Source: Phytomonas francai
Lineage: Eukaryota > Euglenozoa > Kinetoplastea > Trypanosomatida > Trypanosomatidae
Length of the DNA: 57,319 bases
Assembly (NCBI GenBank): GCA_001766655.1
Contig: MJCC01000016.1
Location: 1 to 57,319 of the forward strand
Direction: 5' to 3'
The position numbers and the translations under genes are program-made. Below, one piece after another: positions 19,557 through 29,185 of this stretch. The notes under the pieces are model-generated. The model did not search any database. It saw only the letters and a program-made list of their open reading frames with translations, and was not told the DNA's origin. Each line of letters opens with the position of its first letter. Positions within the stretch are counted from its first letter, which is position 1.

Positions 19557-20930
19557 ATGGCTTTTAGTGACTACATTTATAGCATACCTGAGAAGTTTAG
19601 AGTTCTCATCATTTTTTCCTTTTTTACTATGAATAATGGCTTTGCATGGATCATGTTTGATCCTGTAGCCAAATGGATGGAAGAAAATGTAGAAGGCATA
19701 ACAAAACACCAGTTGGAACTTCTTTCATCGTGGCAGCCCATTGCTTTCTTGTGTATGTGTATTCCTGTTATGAAGATTGTAACGCAGTACGATGGTCTGC
19801 GCTTTTCGGTTCGAATTGGTACGCTGTTAGAGATTGTAGGTGCATTGCTTAAGTTGATTGGCACCTTAGCACGTCATACCAAGGCGGGCCTTGTTTTTCT
19901 ACATATTGGGCAAATATTTAGTGGATTGGGATCTCCAGTCGCAACTGGTGCAGTCTCAGCCCTCTCCGCGACCTGGTTCCTTCCAAAAGAACGCACACGC
20001 GCTACAGCTGTTGCTATTCTTTTCAACAGCGCAGGTAATGCACTGTGCTATCTTCTTATTCCTATTGTAACTCAGAAATTGACTATGGTAGCTGTCATTA
20101 TTTACGAGCTATTGATTGCGATTCTCGTCGCAGCTCTTGCATGGAAGTTCATGCCAAAGGAACATCGTCACGAAGACGATCAGCAAACGCTGCCAAGCAT
20201 TAACTGTGATGTCAACAATTCGCCCGAAGATTCCAATGAGAAGAGACGAAGTGGGGAGGAAATTATTACCCGCTCCAACGTCCATATCTCCCTTCATCGG
20301 CAGCTCGCTCAGCTTTGTCGTATTTCCTCCTGTGTTCTCCTCTTGGTCGTGTATGCTTGGCTTAGTGGAGGTTTTTCGGCCTGGATTTCTCTCTTTGCGG
20401 CGACTTACAACAACTGGTTTGACGAAACATTTATTGGAATTATGAGCTTTTTGGGTATCTTTATGTTTGTAATTGGCGGTTTGATGATGTCATGCTTAGT
20501 GGATCTGTACTTTCCACGTCAAATGAAATATGTGATACTTTTCTGTATTACTATGAACAGTTTAAGTAATCTAATTTTTATTTCATGCACACCAAACGAT
20601 AAAGGGTTTGCCTTATTGGATTTAGGTAAGGGATTCATTGTCTTCTCGACCGGTTTATGCGGTTTCTGGAATGGTGCAGCAGCCCCACTATTTTTCGAAC
20701 TTGTAGCAGAAATATCGTTCCCGATTGAAGAGGGCGTTAGTGGGATTTGTGTCTCTGTAATGGAAAATGTCGGGGCCTTAGTGTTTTATCAGATTATTTC
20801 CAAATTCTTCGAGGGCCAATTCATGACTATTGCATATTCTTTTGGCATGATAATAGCAGTTGCCCTTTGCGCCGCTGTAAATCAGCGTTACAAGCGAACA
20901 TACCATACATATATGTATGAAATGGGGTAA
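19557..20930 (+). CDS. major facilitator superfamily transporter, SLC49/FLVCR-like
   Basis: 457 aa with about twelve membrane segments arranged as two bundles separated by a charged cytosolic loop (about residues 200-250, EHRHEDDQQTL and following). The fourth and fifth helices contain GQIFSGLGSPVATGAVSALS followed by WFLPKERTRATAVAILFNSA. This matches the signature of the FLVCR/SLC49 branch (W.(G/P)..ERA.A......G...G), whose members move heme, choline or related solutes across the plasma or lysosomal membrane. Trypanosomatids are heme auxotrophs and FLVCR homologues have been described in Leishmania, so a heme or choline transporter is plausible; the substrate is not shown. A long pyrimidine tract at about 19450-19500 precedes the gene. 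Confidence 0.75.
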   Translation: MAFSDYIYSIPEKFRVLIIFSFFTMNNGFAWIMFDPVAKWMEENVEGITKHQLELLSSWQPIAFLCMCIPVMKIVTQYDGLRFSVRIGTLLEIVGALLKLIGTLARHTKAGLVFLHIGQIFSGLGSPVATGAVSALSATWFLPKERTRATAVAILFNSAGNALCYLLIPIVTQKLTMVAVIIYELLIAILVAALAWKFMPKEHRHEDDQQTLPSINCDVNNSPEDSNEKRRSGEEIITRSNVHISLHRQLAQLCRISSCVLLLVVYAWLSGGFSAWISLFAATYNNWFDETFIGIMSFLGIFMFVIGGLMMSCLVDLYFPRQMKYVILFCITMNSLSNLIFISCTPNDKGFALLDLGKGFIVFSTGLCGFWNGAAAPLFFELVAEISFPIEEGVSGICVSVMENVGALVFYQIISKFFEGQFMTIAYSFGMIIAVALCAAVNQRYKRTYHTYMYEMG

Positions 20931-21765
20931 CGTGAATGGAGACTTGATGTCGCTAACTCTGAGATTTTTACTGCAATTCACGCCCTATATCATAGTGTGA
21001 TTGTAGGTAAGGAATAAAGCCCCATTGAGGCATTTTTTCAAAGTTGAATATTCTCTAAATTTTTTTATTCACGTTTTTCCTTGAATCCTGTTCAGGGTAT
21101 ATGAATTCAGTAAGAATCTATCAACTATAAAGGGGAAAAAATTCAATAGTTCAGATTTCGTATTCCTTTTGTACATGTAGAATACCATCCAAGCGTTCAC
21201 ATAATATCGTCAATTGTAATGACTAAGTCAAGAATAAATATATTGACTTCCTTTTATTACATTGCTGATATCGCATAGTTTACATTTTCTTTCACCATTT
21301 TAATGTACGCTTTTGTCTTCCTTTCTCTTCTTATTTTCGAAATGAAGGCCTCTTTATTCGACCGACTAGAAATGGAAACTATGTGGTTTTAGACGTGGCC
21401 AAAGGATTCATGATACTTGAAGACAGAGCTTATCCACAGTGGGGTATTGTATTGTGTGAACGCTATCGGTGGTAGTGGGGTCGATCCTTTTCCAGGCGTG
21501 TAGACCTTTGTTTGAGTATTCATATAATCACAGGAATGACAGCACCTCGAAAAACTGCCTGAGCGGTGAATTGAGGTTGGAGTATCTGTTGAAAATTGAT
21601 CACAATGAATGAAATACAACGTGTGTCAAGTGCTTCTTTGTAATGACCTATGACAAGGCTTCCAATTCTCTCTATTCGCTATTGCTTATACTGTTAGGAC
21701 TTTATGATATTACATTTATTCAAGTAATTTTTTTTTCTGGATATAGATTTGAATAAAAGGGAAAA
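20931..21765. other. spacer with a short unexplained open stretch
   Basis: Mostly AT-rich 3' UTR and intergenic sequence. A strong pyrimidine tract at 21309-21338 suggests a splice acceptor about 420 bases before the rhomboid ATG. Just after it a plus-strand frame is open to a TAG at 21475-21477 and reads GNYVVLDVAKGFMILEDRAY near 21374-21433, but it has no ATG at its start. It may be leader sequence or a relic. A second tract ending in AG lies about 20 bases before the rhomboid ATG. Confidence 0.4.
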
Positions 21766-22482
21766 ATGGTAAGATTTTGCCCTCTTGATATTGTACCATT
21801 TGTTACACTTGGACTGACCCTTTTCACAACGGTATTCAGTTTCTATGTTTGGAATGAAGATAAGAGCTTGCAATCTGTAGCCTTTTGCGGGTTTGAGAAA
21901 CAGAAAAATTTTTTATACCAAGCCTTTGCCAGTAATTTCAGCCACATAACCTACTTGCATTTGGCTTTGAATATGTTTTTTTTGCTTGATGTTGGGTTCA
22001 ATTTAGAGAAGCAGCTCGGAAGCTTTGGATTTGCTTTTCTTTATGGGTTATCGATATTAGGAGTTATCGTCTTGGAATGCATTTATCATGCATTCATTTA
22101 CAGTGGATGTTCGGTTGGAGCCAGTGCTGTTCTTTTTTCGATTTTCACATTTTGGTGCTACAACTGTGAAGGTGATCTTCTTTTGTGGGGTATTGTGTCT
22201 ATTAACCCGGTCCACATGCCTTGGATAGTACTCATCACGTGTCAACTTTTGTTTTGGTCCAGCGCATTTGGGATGCATACTTGCGGTATTGTCTTTGGAA
22301 TTATTACTTACTACATGGTCCCAAAGTCCCTTTGGGATGCTATGAAGTGTGGTCGTGACTCATATCGTGAAACTATCCATGGAGATGGTTTTGATAATGG
22401 CTATTCTGCTGAAAGTATACAGATCGCGCCTACTGGCATCCGCAGTTTCGAAAATAAGACACATCAGCATAGTCTAGTGTAA
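21766..22482 (+). CDS. rhomboid-family intramembrane serine protease
   Basis: 238 aa with about six membrane segments. The rhomboid hallmarks are present in order: HLALN at residues 65-69 in the second helix (the conserved H...N pair), GAS at 118-120 with Ser120 as the expected nucleophile, and H171 in FGMHTCGIVFG, the catalytic histidine before a G...G pattern. The dyad is therefore intact. A soluble C-terminal tail of about 45 residues follows, rich in His, Ser and Asn, as in small RHBDD1-type rhomboids of the ER/Golgi. Trypanosomatids have few rhomboids and their substrates are largely unknown. The usual W-R motif in loop 1 is not evident, so some divergence exists. The start is supported by a pyrimidine tract and AG about 20 bases upstream. 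Confidence 0.8.
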   Translation: MVRFCPLDIVPFVTLGLTLFTTVFSFYVWNEDKSLQSVAFCGFEKQKNFLYQAFASNFSHITYLHLALNMFFLLDVGFNLEKQLGSFGFAFLYGLSILGVIVLECIYHAFIYSGCSVGASAVLFSIFTFWCYNCEGDLLLWGIVSINPVHMPWIVLITCQLLFWSSAFGMHTCGIVFGIITYYMVPKSLWDAMKCGRDSYRETIHGDGFDNGYSAESIQIAPTGIRSFENKTHQHSLV

Positions 22483-22618
22483 ATTATACTGATTTTAAGT
22501 ACATTATTTCGCCCTTTCTATGTTGATACCTCTAGGTTCTTTTATTTTTTATTGATCGCTTTTATTTGTAGAGATTAATTTTAAATATAAGTATATTCAG
22601 ATGTGACACTATCGAGCA

Positions 22619-23266
22619 ATGGAAAATTTATTCGAAGAGTTGTATTCAATTCGTGTACCCTTGACGTGTATCGTTTATTCTGAAAGACCTTTTCACATCG
22701 AAACCAGCGTTTATGCACTCAACATCATTGAGTCTACAAAATTGATTTCTTATGCGTGTCGCTTTAGTTGTTATTTATTTGTGAAGGGCGGAAAGGATTT
22801 AGTGAATAAAATGCTTAGGATTAGTAAAATTCTTTTCCCCAAGCCTTGTTGCGAGGAAGTTACCCGTACTGCACGACGCATTCAGCTAAGAGCACAGGAA
22901 TATTATGCCCAACACAGAATGCAGGCGTGGCAACTGAGGTTTAAGGAGATGGGTCCTCTGTACTCTCGAGTCTGGGTGGCTCTTGGTGGGAAAATGAGAC
23001 GCCGGCGCATCGGACGCCAGATTGACATCAAAGACCTTCGCTACTATTGGCGTCCTATAGAGCCTCAGTATCAGCGTTTGTATATGTCGAGGCTGCGTCA
23101 GAAAGGACGCAGCGACATGAAGCGGCCTCCAATGCGACTTCGACCTACGAACACTGAGTTAGGCAGAATTACCTCGACTAAAGAATGGGAGCGTGCGAGC
23201 CATCGTAAATATGGTGCCATGCAAGCACCGCCAAAAAAACTTGACTTCGAATTCCGCGTCTTTTAA
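22619..23266 (+). CDS. small basic protein, possibly mitochondrial ribosome-associated
   Basis: 215 aa from the ATG at 22619, which follows a good pyrimidine tract ending in TTTGTAG at about 22570. An alternative in-frame ATG at 22811 would give 151 aa beginning MLRISKILFPKP, a plausible mitochondrial presequence; the residues before it (many Cys, Ser, Tyr) look less conserved in style. The rest is strongly basic with clusters such as KMRRRRIGRQ and MKRPPMRLRP and many aromatic residues, as in kinetoplastid mitoribosomal proteins. No named domain is recognised. Import and ribosome association are inference from composition. Confidence 0.65.
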   Translation: MENLFEELYSIRVPLTCIVYSERPFHIETSVYALNIIESTKLISYACRFSCYLFVKGGKDLVNKMLRISKILFPKPCCEEVTRTARRIQLRAQEYYAQHRMQAWQLRFKEMGPLYSRVWVALGGKMRRRRIGRQIDIKDLRYYWRPIEPQYQRLYMSRLRQKGRSDMKRPPMRLRPTNTELGRITSTKEWERASHRKYGAMQAPPKKLDFEFRVF

Positions 23267-23884
23267 TCCCTTTGGGATACTTTTCTTCTATGTGCGAAAA
23301 CTGGCCGTGGTGTCTTTGGATAGGTTTTGGGGATTGTTTTTAGACCAGAAGGTAATGGTGATGCTACACATGTGATTATGGCACAAAAACAATGGTAGCA
23401 CCTAAAGTTTTTCCCCTCTACCTACCCTCAACTGACTGATACTATTTCAGTCCCTAGGTTATCACTACTTTAGGCGTTTACCATTTTTGATTATGCATAG
23501 ACCCAACGGCTCTCATTGATATGTGACAAAGATTTGAAGTTCTATAGATCCCAAAAACTTCTTTGTTGTTGTTTTTTGGTAATCGAATGACACTTGTTGA
23601 CTGTATCCCAAAGGATTTTATTGCCTACACATATGGAATTGAACTCTATTGTCAATCAAAATGCATACAATAAATCTTGCTGCATGGCGATAGACATCTG
23701 GGGGAAAAAAGTTTGTCGCAAAAATAATAACAAATGGAATTAGTATGTGCTATTAGCCTGATTGCGCATTAGACTATTTATTTTCTTAAGTATTTATCTA
23801 TCTAAATTTGGGTCATTTTTTCCTCCGAAATCTGTCGAATTTATCAGCAATAGGTGACGCAAAGCCCACTCAAGCATATCATTC
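23267..23884. other. spacer without a gene
   Basis: AT-rich sequence with no convincing frame. A pyrimidine tract at about 23816-23832 followed by TTATCAG near 23847 is the likely splice acceptor of the calpain-like gene, giving a 5' UTR of about 38 bases. Confidence 0.5.
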
Positions 23885-26800
23885 ATGGCTACTTTGAAGG
23901 ACTTATATTCGTATTATTGCCGAAGATGGAATTGTAAGCCGAACAGCGGCTTCTGTGCTGTCTTGGACGACGAGTATGCTAAGCATAACAACCAAAGGCT
24001 TCTCTACGAAGTAGACATATCGAACAACTATGTGGGGAAAAATGGGCTACGTCCGATTCTGGACTTAGTGAAAAACTGTAAGACCGTTGCCATTTTAGAC
24101 GTGAGCAACAACCGTTTAGAGCATGAACAATTGGAATATCTGGTGTACTGTCTTGTTCTTCATCCATCGATCAAAAAAGTGTTGCTACGCAACAATTGTT
24201 TACATGAAAAAAGTATCGGCCACATCCTTAAACTCCTCGATGCAAATCATGGAATTGTTGAATTAGACTTGTCTGGCAACAAATTTTTACCAGCATCGTT
24301 GTCCCTGCTGTCGCAATGCCTAGATCGAAATCGCACGATACAGGCGCGTATAAAATTAGATGAAGAGATTTCTAAGCACCGCGCCACACTGTTCGCTAAA
24401 CCTTTGTTCCAGGCTGAGGTAAGTGGTGAGCTCACAAAAAATTCCTCTGGGGGTCACCTACACTATTCAACGTGGAGGAAGAACCCGCAATATCGCATTT
24501 GTGTATCCCGAACATCGCGAGTTTCCATCGTTTTGGAATCAACAGACGGTGTGTTGACGCGGCAGGCGGGCTTTGTGGTTATGCGAGGCGATAGCATCCG
24601 ACGAGTCATTGACTTAAAGCCAGATACGATTGTAGTGGAGAGCCCGATCGATGCGGCTCATTGCAAAGCGGAGGTCATGCTGGAGGTATCTGGTAATTAT
24701 GTTGTCATGCCGTTTCTTTTCCGTCCTGGACGCAGCATGAGCTACACAATTAAGGCTACTATAATTAACGACGTACCAACCTTAGATGAGGGGTGGGTTA
24801 CGTTAGATCTGATTAATGAAAAATATGACTGGCACAGTCATATTATAAATGCTTTGTGGCCAACAAAAGGAGGATGCAGCTTACTTCATACATGGCGATA
24901 CAATAATATGCACCATCTCCGATACGACGAGTCCGTAAATGCATGCTTTCGCTCGTCAGTGGTTGAGGTTTACGTTCTCCTAACGAAGAACATTGACCCG
25001 GATCTTAACGACGAAAAGGAAATTGGATTGGATATAGTGTCACAAAGTCCAGATAACCCAGAGCGGCCACCTCTTTTTTGCACGTCGGAAGTGCGACGTT
25101 GGAGCGCGACGCATAAGCTCAAAACATCGGTTTCATTGTCCTTTACTCTTCCTTTAGGGGAACTAGATGTCTACGTGGTACCAAGTACGAAGGTTTCCGG
25201 GCAGGAAGGCTGCTATACGTTGGATATCTTTTGCTCTGCACCCTTTGTATGTGTCACCTCGGAGTTTCCACATGGGTGGAATTATCGTTTACTTGAAAGC
25301 AATTGGAATGATGCATGCTGTGGTGGTCTAAGGAGCTTGTATCAGTCGTGGAAGAACAACCCATCAGTCAAAGTGGAAGCGATGTCGTGTCCAGGTTCAA
25401 CACAAGACACAGAAACTGGGGCAGTCTTTATTGCATGTCTAGAGCCCGTGGAGAGCCAGCACATCAAGAGTGGAACGGTGCTAACACAAGCAGAAACTGA
25501 GCTTTTTTTGAAACAACTGAACAACGATATTTGTCTATCAGATTGTGAAAAGGAACTGAAGCACGGAGCCGAGGTGTTCGCTTTCCACCAGCGCCATAGT
25601 CCACGCATGTTAGAAGTTTCCCTAGCTGTTGTGGACACTGTAGCTCCTCATTTCAACAGCCGAGTCTGCACGGAGTTATCCCATACTGAAGCGCACCTCA
25701 AGTTTGTCTACAATAGCGGCATCCCTTTCTACTTGGTAGCCATGACACGAGATGCAGGGCAAATGGGTAGCTTTCGATTGCACCTCTTTTGTCATCATCC
25801 GTTCGTTCTGGACGATCTGAAGCCGCTAGCTGAACGGGAGCGAGAGGATCAGCTATCCCAGTACGAGCGAGAAAAACAGCAAAGAAACGCACAGCAGGAA
25901 GGTGCTACTCGAAACAAAGAACAAAGCTTAATGTTTGAGGATTCTACTACGCGGCATAAATGGGACGAGATATTGGCCAACTGTCTTGCCACAGGGGATT
26001 TGTTCATGGACCTCGACTTTCCCATGGGCAACTCTTCCTTGTGGCTTGACCCTGAGACAACAGCCTGTTACGGATTTCCTCAAAAGATATTTTGGGTAAG
26101 GGCTTCCAACATCACAAAAGACGCGGAGTGTCTTCGGAAAGGATATTTGAGTCCGCCATTTCCATACAATGCGAGACACTGGTTTGCCTCAGTACTGTAT
26201 GCAGTTTCAACCAAGCCCCATTGGCTCGCTCGTATTTTTGTAGAATACAATAAAAAGGCCGGGTTCGCGCGGTTTCGCTTCTTTAAATTGAACGATTGGG
26301 TGCATGTGCACGTGGATGACTATCTCCCAGTGGATGCAGCAGGGGCACTTTGCTTTGGTCACTCAGTAGATGTAGGTGACATTTTTTATCCGCTTGCTGA
26401 GAAGGCCTACGCAAAGCTACACCGCTGCTATCAGGCGCTGGAGCCCCAAGTCTCGGCAGGATTGTCTCTGAAAGAGCTTATCGTACAAGGCCTCAGCGAT
26501 CTTTCAAGTGGCTATTGTGAGGTCCACAGTTTGGGTCATGGTATCGGGTCTGGGCCGCTGTCGGACAGTGAAAAGGACAATCTATGGCGCATGCTCAAAG
26601 ATTCCGTGAACAGCAAGGTTCTACTTGCCTTAATACTCGACAGCCTGACGGTCAAGGCATCTGAAAGAAAGTATATCGGGATTTTGCCTGATCATTTGTA
26701 CGCGGTGACAGATGCACGCTTTATTGAGAAGCAGCGGCTGGTCAAGGTGCGCAACTGGTGCGACAACGAAAGTACTCGCTGGAGGGGTAAATGGGCACCC

Positions 26801-28774
26801 CACAGTCCTCTCTGGACTGAAACACTCCTACACGCTCTAGAGTATAACCATGGGCTTGATGAATTCTGGATGTCTTTTGATGAGGTACTATTCTACTACT
26901 CTGACTTGTTTCGTGTCGAACAACATGCGAGTGTGTGCGGCATATCTGGAGTTCTTATCGGTTCAGGGAAAATTAAACGCGGTCATGTCATTGAGAACGA
27001 CACACAACTGCGCTTCCCTCAGTTTGCGATACGGATCTCAGACGTGCCAGCTGGGTGCCATACTCTAGACATCATCGCTGGTATCCACCAACAAGATGCT
27101 AGGTTAAGTGTGACTAGAGCTGGGAATGCTAAGGCCGAGTACAAGAACGCTATTGGGCTTGCAGCTTTAGCCACTCAGGATAACCACCGCTTCATTAAAA
27201 AGATCGATGACCGCGAGGTAATTTCACTGTCCGCGCCGTCTCACTCACGGGATGTATTTACTAAGATCACTTTGGATGCAATGAACATGGCCCAACAGAG
27301 CCAGCATATCACACTTATGGTCCTGCAGGATACCGAAAACGCTGCAGATATTGCTTACTATGTCACCGCAAGAACCTCGCAGGCATGCGTTTCCATCATT
27401 CCAGTGTGCCGTGACACCGTCGTAAGCGTCGAGGGAAAATGGGCGGGTCCAACAGCGGGAGGTCTGCCCCAAGCTCTCACATGGCGCAACAACCCGCAGT
27501 TTTTTCTATATCCCAGTGAAACGATGGAACTTACCATTTCGTTGATTCTTGTGTCCTTTAACATTAACGATGGGGATAACAGTAGCAGCACCCAACCCCC
27601 CTCAATCGGATTCACTGTACACAATACCCGAGATTGCCTCAGCTTCTTGCATTTCAAACCTGAAACGGTTGTATTCAGCACCCCCGCAGAGGAAAAGCCT
27701 TGTGTGTCTGGTACGGTCACACTATCCGGTATGAAGGAGCGACGCGGTATGCCCTACGTTGTGGTGCCTTATTGCAGTAATATGGAAACAGTGAGACATT
27801 TTTCTCTGGAGATACTGAGCAATCGCAAGGTTTCCTTAATGCCAATTGACTCACGCTTAGACTGGGTCCGATGCGTGCACAAGGTTCATGTGAATGCTTC
27901 AGATGGGAATGCCGGTGGCTCACCCAAGTTCCCTTCGTGGAGATGGAGTCCGCAGTTGATTCTTGATTTTCCTGTTTCTCAAGAAGGGCGTCTTTTTGTT
28001 TCGGCTACTAACTGCAACGCCCATGACGTACGAAATGAGATTGGTATGATTTTGCTTTACAGCGACTTGAGCGTTGATAATGGGCGTCGGCGTAGATTGT
28101 TTTTTAATGAAAATGATATTGTTTGCAAAAGCAAGGAGATGGTTGGCTATGTAGACTTGGATGTAGAGCTCAATTTACATTCACGACCCGGGCCATTAGT
28201 ACTGTTGGTATTCACTGTAATTCCCTACAGAGAAGTAGACATAGAGGTGAGCTTCTATTCGCAGCCGGCACTGGAGGTTTCTGTGGCGAGTGATTGGAAG
28301 TCAACAGCGATGCTAGAGGGATGTTGGGAATTAGGAAAGACAGCAGGCGGCAGTCGTAAAAAATTTGCTAGTTGGATAAACAATCCTTTCATTGGTCTAT
28401 CTGTTGTTCGCCCAACAAATATTGTGGCGATCCTGGTACAATACCTTCGCTACAGAGAGCCACCTATTGTAAAGCGAAACGGTACCAAAAAGGCCTTTTT
28501 GCCACCTCTGATGGTAATGCCAGACCGTCAAACCTTTCTGGAGCTGGATCTTGTTTGCTATGATGAAAATCTTACGTCAATAGCTAGTGTAGGCCCCTTC
28601 AATAACGCGGAAGTTTTCCTCTCTCTGAAGCTGGAACCTTGCAACGAGAAGCCATACATTTTTGTGCCCGCAACGTCACTTATGGAGAATAACAACGAGT
28701 TTAAGCTTGTTGTGTTCGCGGATTACCCTGTTGACCTTTTCCTTATCGAAAAATCGCGCCTACCTTATCTTTAA
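23885..28774 (+). CDS. giant calpain-like protein with LRR module; probable pseudoprotease
   Basis: 1629 aa. Residues about 1-35 hold a Cys motif (LYSYYCRRWNCKPNSG), then leucine-rich repeats to about 150 (VDISNNYVGKNGLRP, LDVSNNRLE, LDLSGNKF). Three calpain beta-sandwich (domain III/C2L) repeats follow, recognisable by GG....W..NP motifs near residues 195, 333 and 484. After a charged helical linker (about 649-690) comes the calpain protease fold (about 690-1010), then one beta-sandwich directly after it and three more with the same W motif near 1197, 1347 and 1490. In the protease fold the nucleophile site reads ARHWFASV instead of G.CWF, placing His765 where cysteine should be. His937 (DHLYAVT) and Asn957 (VRNW) are kept. 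The protein should be proteolytically inactive, as with many trypanosomatid calpain-like proteins, which act in cytoskeleton or morphogenesis. Three neighbours share the LRR style (see findings). Confidence 0.85.
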   Translation: MATLKDLYSYYCRRWNCKPNSGFCAVLDDEYAKHNNQRLLYEVDISNNYVGKNGLRPILDLVKNCKTVAILDVSNNRLEHEQLEYLVYCLVLHPSIKKVLLRNNCLHEKSIGHILKLLDANHGIVELDLSGNKFLPASLSLLSQCLDRNRTIQARIKLDEEISKHRATLFAKPLFQAEVSGELTKNSSGGHLHYSTWRKNPQYRICVSRTSRVSIVLESTDGVLTRQAGFVVMRGDSIRRVIDLKPDTIVVESPIDAAHCKAEVMLEVSGNYVVMPFLFRPGRSMSYTIKATIINDVPTLDEGWVTLDLINEKYDWHSHIINALWPTKGGCSLLHTWRYNNMHHLRYDESVNACFRSSVVEVYVLLTKNIDPDLNDEKEIGLDIVSQSPDNPERPPLFCTSEVRRWSATHKLKTSVSLSFTLPLGELDVYVVPSTKVSGQEGCYTLDIFCSAPFVCVTSEFPHGWNYRLLESNWNDACCGGLRSLYQSWKNNPSVKVEAMSCPGSTQDTETGAVFIACLEPVESQHIKSGTVLTQAETELFLKQLNNDICLSDCEKELKHGAEVFAFHQRHSPRMLEVSLAVVDTVAPHFNSRVCTELSHTEAHLKFVYNSGIPFYLVAMTRDAGQMGSFRLHLFCHHPFVLDDLKPLAEREREDQLSQYEREKQQRNAQQEGATRNKEQSLMFEDSTTRHKWDEILANCLATGDLFMDLDFPMGNSSLWLDPETTACYGFPQKIFWVRASNITKDAECLRKGYLSPPFPYNARHWFASVLYAVSTKPHWLARIFVEYNKKAGFARFRFFKLNDWVHVHVDDYLPVDAAGALCFGHSVDVGDIFYPLAEKAYAKLHRCYQALEPQVSAGLSLKELIVQGLSDLSSGYCEVHSLGHGIGSGPLSDSEKDNLWRMLKDSVNSKVLLALILDSLTVKASERKYIGILPDHLYAVTDARFIEKQRLVKVRNWCDNESTRWRGKWAPHSPLWTETLLHALEYNHGLDEFWMSFDEVLFYYSDLFRVEQHASVCGISGVLIGSGKIKRGHVIENDTQLRFPQFAIRISDVPAGCHTLDIIAGIHQQDARLSVTRAGNAKAEYKNAIGLAALATQDNHRFIKKIDDREVISLSAPSHSRDVFTKITLDAMNMAQQSQHITLMVLQDTENAADIAYYVTARTSQACVSIIPVCRDTVVSVEGKWAGPTAGGLPQALTWRNNPQFFLYPSETMELTISLILVSFNINDGDNSSSTQPPSIGFTVHNTRDCLSFLHFKPETVVFSTPAEEKPCVSGTVTLSGMKERRGMPYVVVPYCSNMETVRHFSLEILSNRKVSLMPIDSRLDWVRCVHKVHVNASDGNAGGSPKFPSWRWSPQLILDFPVSQEGRLFVSATNCNAHDVRNEIGMILLYSDLSVDNGRRRRLFFNENDIVCKSKEMVGYVDLDVELNLHSRPGPLVLLVFTVIPYREVDIEVSFYSQPALEVSVASDWKSTAMLEGCWELGKTAGGSRKKFASWINNPFIGLSVVRPTNIVAILVQYLRYREPPIVKRNGTKKAFLPPLMVMPDRQTFLELDLVCYDENLTSIASVGPFNNAEVFLSLKLEPCNEKPYIFVPATSLMENNNEFKLVVFADYPVDLFLIEKSRLPYL

Positions 28775-29185
28775 CAAGCCATTCTCGAAAATTTGGAAAT
28801 TCTAATTTCCATGCATGGTTGAAAACACAAAACTAAATATGCATGTATATATACATATGTATATCAACGCATCTACTTTGTTACCCTTTATTTCAACAAG
28901 AGCAAAAAATGTGTAATTGTGTCCTACTCTTTCTATCTCTTTATTAAAAAGATTGTTATGATCGGATGCATCTATGCATATACATTTTTCACCTTATCAC
29001 TTCCATCAACAATCTTCCTAATGCACCCATCCTTCAACTGTAGTCTTGGAAAAGTAAGGAAAGGAAACAAAGATCTTGTGGACTTTACTTTGTTACACTA
29101 GTACCACCACCACCACATTGTTTGCAGTCAATACTCCTGGGTAAACCTACACCTTGGCTTTATTGATCAGCGTTTTCAAAGCGCA
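28775..29185. other. spacer without a gene
   Basis: AT-rich, with short ATGTATAT repeats near 28840-28865. Two AG acceptors after pyrimidine-containing stretches (GTTTGCAG near 29127 and TTGATCAG near 29170) could serve the topoisomerase gene. Confidence 0.5.
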
